The notes below the pieces were generated by a model. That model searched no databases, was not told the origin of the DNA, and worked only from the letters and a program-made list of their open reading frames with translations. From Haloferax prahovense DSM 18310 (GTDB taxonomy: Archaea; Halobacteriota; Halobacteria; Halobacteriales; Haloferacaceae): a stretch of 64,000 bases of DNA. The stretch is taken from NCBI RefSeq assembly GCF_000336815.1, contig NZ_AOLG01000013.1, forward strand, positions 44,393 to 108,392, read 5' to 3'. A program made the translations under genes and the position numbers. This document shows, one piece after another, positions 61,522 through 64,000 of this stretch (its first letter is position 1; the number at the start of each line of letters is the position of its first letter).

Positions 61522-63054
61522 ATGTCAGGAGAAACTTACGTCGGTGCCATCGACCAGGGTACCACAGGCACGCGGTTCATGGTGTTCGACCACGACGGCA
61601 AGGTGGTCGCCAACGCCTACGAGAAGCACGAACAGATCTACCCAGAGCCCGGTTGGGTCGAACACGACGCGAACGAGATTTGGGAGAACACGAAGAAAGT
61701 CATCGATGCGGCGCTCGGAAGCGCCGGACTCGACGCCGAGCAGTTGGAAGCCATCGGTATCACGAACCAGCGCGAGACGACGCTCATCTGGGACCGCGAG
61801 ACCGGACAGCCGATTCACAACGCCATCGTCTGGCAGGACCGTCGGACGACCGACCGCATCGAGACGCTCGAGGCGGACGGCAAGACCGACGACGTACGCG
61901 CGAAGACGGGTCTCGAGCCCGACGCGTACTTCTCCGCGACGAAAGCCGAGTGGCTGCTGGACAACTCCGACCCCATCAAGCTCCAGCGCTCCCGACCCGA
62001 AGATATCCGAGACCGCGCCGCCGACGGCGAACTCGCCTTCGGGACCATCGACACGTGGCTCATCTACAATCTGACGGGGAACCACATCACGGACGTGACG
62101 AACGCGTCGCGGACCATGCTGTTCAACATCCACGACATGGAGTGGGACGACGAACTCTTAGAGGAATTCAACGTCCCGCGCGAACTTCTCCCCGAGGTCC
62201 GCCCGTCGTCCGACGACGACCACTACGGCGAGACCGACGCGGACAGCTTCCTCGGCGCGGAAGTCCCCGTCGCCGGCGCGCTCGGCGACCAGCAGGCCGC
62301 GCTGTTCGGCCAGACCTGTTTCGACGCCGGCGACGCGAAGAACACCTACGGTACCGGTTCGTTCATGCTGATGAACACCGGCGAAGAGGCGGTCATGTCC
62401 GAACACGGCCTCCTCACCACCGTCGGCTTCCAGCGCTCCGGTGAGCCGGTCCAGTACGCCCTCGAAGGCTCCATCTTCATCACCGGCGCGGCAATCGAGT
62501 GGCTCGAAGACATGACGCTCATCGACAACGCCGCCGAGTCCGAGAAGCTCGCTCGGTCGGTCGAGTCCACCGACGGCGTCTACTTCGTCCCCGCGTTCAC
62601 GGGCCTCGGCGCGCCCCACTGGGACCAGCGCGCCCGCGGCACCATCGTCGGCATGACCCGCGGCACCCGCCGCGAGCACATCGTCCGCGCGACGCTCGAG
62701 TCCATCGCGTTCCAGACGCGCGACGTGGCCGAGGCGATGGAGTCCGACAGCGACATCGACCTCTCCAGCCTCCGCGTCGACGGCGGCGCGGTCAAGAACA
62801 ACTTCCTCTGTCAGCTCCAGTCGAACATCCTCGACACGGAGATCGTCCGCCCGCAGGTCGACGAGACGACCGCCCTCGGCGCGGCCTACGCCGCCGGCCT
62901 CGCCGTCGGCTACTGGGAGACGCTCGACGAACTCCGCGAGAACTGGCAGGTCGACCGCGAGTTCGCCCCGAAAGACCCACAGAACGTCGAAGCGCGCTAC
63001 GGCCGCTGGAAAGAGGCCGTCGACCGCTCGCTCGACTGGGCCCGGGAGGAGTAA
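61522..63054 (+). CDS. glpK: Glycerol kinase
   Basis: This 510-residue FGGY-family kinase has the N-terminal GAIDQGTTGTRFMVFDHDG phosphate-binding loop, ITNQRETTLIWDRETG, the hinge motif GALGDQQAALFGQTCF and the FGGY signature GTRREHIVRATLESIAFQTRD. It phosphorylates glycerol to glycerol 3-phosphate, feeding GlpABC, and is the main entry of glycerol (an abundant algal osmolyte in salt lakes) in haloarchaea. It is followed after 3 nt by a membrane protein gene. Confidence 0.97.
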   Translation: MSGETYVGAIDQGTTGTRFMVFDHDGKVVANAYEKHEQIYPEPGWVEHDANEIWENTKKVIDAALGSAGLDAEQLEAIGITNQRETTLIWDRETGQPIHNAIVWQDRRTTDRIETLEADGKTDDVRAKTGLEPDAYFSATKAEWLLDNSDPIKLQRSRPEDIRDRAADGELAFGTIDTWLIYNLTGNHITDVTNASRTMLFNIHDMEWDDELLEEFNVPRELLPEVRPSSDDDHYGETDADSFLGAEVPVAGALGDQQAALFGQTCFDAGDAKNTYGTGSFMLMNTGEEAVMSEHGLLTTVGFQRSGEPVQYALEGSIFITGAAIEWLEDMTLIDNAAESEKLARSVESTDGVYFVPAFTGLGAPHWDQRARGTIVGMTRGTRREHIVRATLESIAFQTRDVAEAMESDSDIDLSSLRVDGGAVKNNFLCQLQSNILDTEIVRPQVDETTALGAAYAAGLAVGYWETLDELRENWQVDREFAPKDPQNVEARYGRWKEAVDRSLDWAREE

Positions 63055-63057
63055 CTC

Positions 63058-64000
63058 GTGTTCGAAACATTCGCACTCCAGATTCCGGTCATCGGCGTCA
63101 GCGCCGAACGATTCGTCGTCCTCCTGCTCGCGGCGTTCGCGGGCGGTATGTTCGGCGCGGCCATCGGCGCACTGCCGTCGTTCATCTTCACCGGCTTCGT
63201 CGTGCTGCTCGGCGAGACGGCGGGCATCGTCATCCGACAGTTCGAAGGAGCCGACCTCATCACCGCAGGTGAACTCGGCACGGGTATCACCGGCAGTATC
63301 GGGTTCGGCCCGTTCGTCGGCCCGCACATCGCCTTCGCCGGCGGCGTCGCCGCCAGCGCCTACGCGGGCAAGCGGTACGCGGACATGGACCCCAGCGAGG
63401 GCGGCTACCACTTCGGTAAGGACATCACGTACGCGTTCGGCACGCAGCCCGACATCCTCGCAGTCGGCGGCCTCTTCGGCGTCCTCGGGCTCCTCATCTC
63501 CCGCATCGCGGGAGGTATCGGCCTCCCGCTCGACAGCGTCGCACTGTCCGTCATGACGACGGCGTTCATCGCGCGTATCGCCTTCGGCTACCCGCTCATC
63601 GGCTCGCCCGCCGGCAGCGGCCTCCTCGACATGTCGCCGTTCGAGAAGGGAACGATGCGCGGCGACGGGAGCGGCCGGCCCGCGACCGAACCGTGGCTCC
63701 CCCACCAGTACAAGTGGGTCAACATCGTTGTCATCGGTCTCGGAGCCGGTATCCTCGGCGGCTGGACGTGGCTCATCACGGAGAGCTTCTTCCTCGCCTA
63801 CGGTATCTCCGCGGCCAGCCTGCTGTTCTTGAACCTCGGCGTCGAGAAGATACCCGTCACCCACCACATCACTCTCGGTGGGTCGGCGTTCGGAGCCGTC
63901 GCCGCCCCGATGGTCGGCGGGAGCGAACCGCTCATCATCGTCGCCGCCGCGGTCGGTGGTCTCATCGGCGCGCTGCTCGGCGAGGTCACCCAGCGCGTGG
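63058..64000 (+). CDS. Membrane protein of the glycerol operon, C-terminus beyond the window
   Basis: A GTG-started frame begins 3 nt after the glpK stop and is open to the last base (about 314 residues seen). It has several hydrophobic Gly/Ala-rich spans, for example FVVLLLAAFAGGMFGAAIGALP, TGSIGFGPFVGPHIAFAGG and LLISRIAGGIGLPLD. Between them is a hydrophilic loop with KRYADMDPSEGGYHFGKD. In H. volcanii the gene in this place is called glpX from memory and is followed by ptsH2 and dhaMLK; it is proposed to take part in glycerol uptake. It shares nothing with bacterial GlpX (fructose bisphosphatase). Transporter function is inference. Confidence 0.8.
   Translation, partial: MFETFALQIPVIGVSAERFVVLLLAAFAGGMFGAAIGALPSFIFTGFVVLLGETAGIVIRQFEGADLITAGELGTGITGSIGFGPFVGPHIAFAGGVAASAYAGKRYADMDPSEGGYHFGKDITYAFGTQPDILAVGGLFGVLGLLISRIAGGIGLPLDSVALSVMTTAFIARIAFGYPLIGSPAGSGLLDMSPFEKGTMRGDGSGRPATEPWLPHQYKWVNIVVIGLGAGILGGWTWLITESFFLAYGISAASLLFLNLGVEKIPVTHHITLGGSAFGAVAAPMVGGSEPLIIVAAAVGGLIGALLGEVTQRV

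Noticed and set aside
1-64000. tRNA, rRNA, insertion sequences or integrase genes
   Set aside because: No cloverleaf-like sequence, rRNA segment, transposase or recombinase motif was recognised on either strand.

Overview
The window is high-GC DNA from a halophilic euryarchaeon. The proteins are strongly acidic, many promoters look like haloarchaeal BRE/TATA boxes about 25 nt upstream of a leaderless ATG, and the genes include TFB, AglB, AglJ and a Cdc6-like ATPase. From memory, the order tfb - galK - gad - fba/PTS/pfkB/glpR - leuBDC/ilvCNB/leuA - agl - glpABC/glpK matches one segment of the Haloferax volcanii chromosome, so the source is very probably a Haloferax. The N-glycosylation block between aglJ and aglB does not match the H. 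volcanii DS2 set (no aglF, aglM, aglP or aglQ), so it is another species or strain.

Layout. 1-14.7 kb: a truncated TFB gene, a GT-C-type membrane protein, UspA, ferredoxin, a rhodanese/metallo-beta-lactamase fusion, a HemAT-type oxygen-sensing transducer, galactokinase, a sugar-acid dehydratase followed by an unusual hairpin repeat array (about 9453-9697), and several small haloarchaeal proteins. 14.9-22 kb: a complete fructose module, with PTS components IIB, EI, HPr, IIA and IIC for uptake and phosphorylation, 1-phosphofructokinase, class II aldolase, and the DeoR-type repressor GlpR. 22.1-30.5 kb: branched-chain amino acid synthesis (leuB, leuD, leuC, a small protein of unknown role, ilvC, ilvN, ilvB, then leuA). 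ilvB has a long 5' leader with short ORFs, and the leuA 5' end looks frameshifted. 30.9-33.2 kb: small haloarchaeal proteins.

33.3-53 kb is the accessory part, an S-layer/archaellin glycosylation locus. It begins with aglJ and ends with the oligosaccharyltransferase aglB and a DUF368 membrane protein, a family shown in bacteria to move polyprenyl phosphate. Between them lie four glycosyltransferases, a Wzx/MATE-type flippase, a left-handed beta-helix acyltransferase and six alkaline-phosphatase/sulfatase-superfamily proteins. The six appear cytoplasmic, have Ser (or Ser/Thr) where true sulfatases have formylglycine-Cys, and share a C-terminal LGY tail. This is the best candidate for an undescribed glycan-modifying system. 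One of the six carries a one-base frameshift.

53-64 kb: a zinc-ribbon protein, a methyltransferase, a HEWDING protein, phosphoglycolate phosphatase, a Cdc6/Orc1-like ATPase and the glycerol module. GlpABC is the glycerol-3-phosphate dehydrogenase and GlpK the kinase, followed by a membrane protein cut by the window edge.

Two genes (leuA and the 46450-47894 sulfatase-like gene) are disrupted at short C runs. Homopolymer errors in a draft assembly should be excluded before either is called a mutation.
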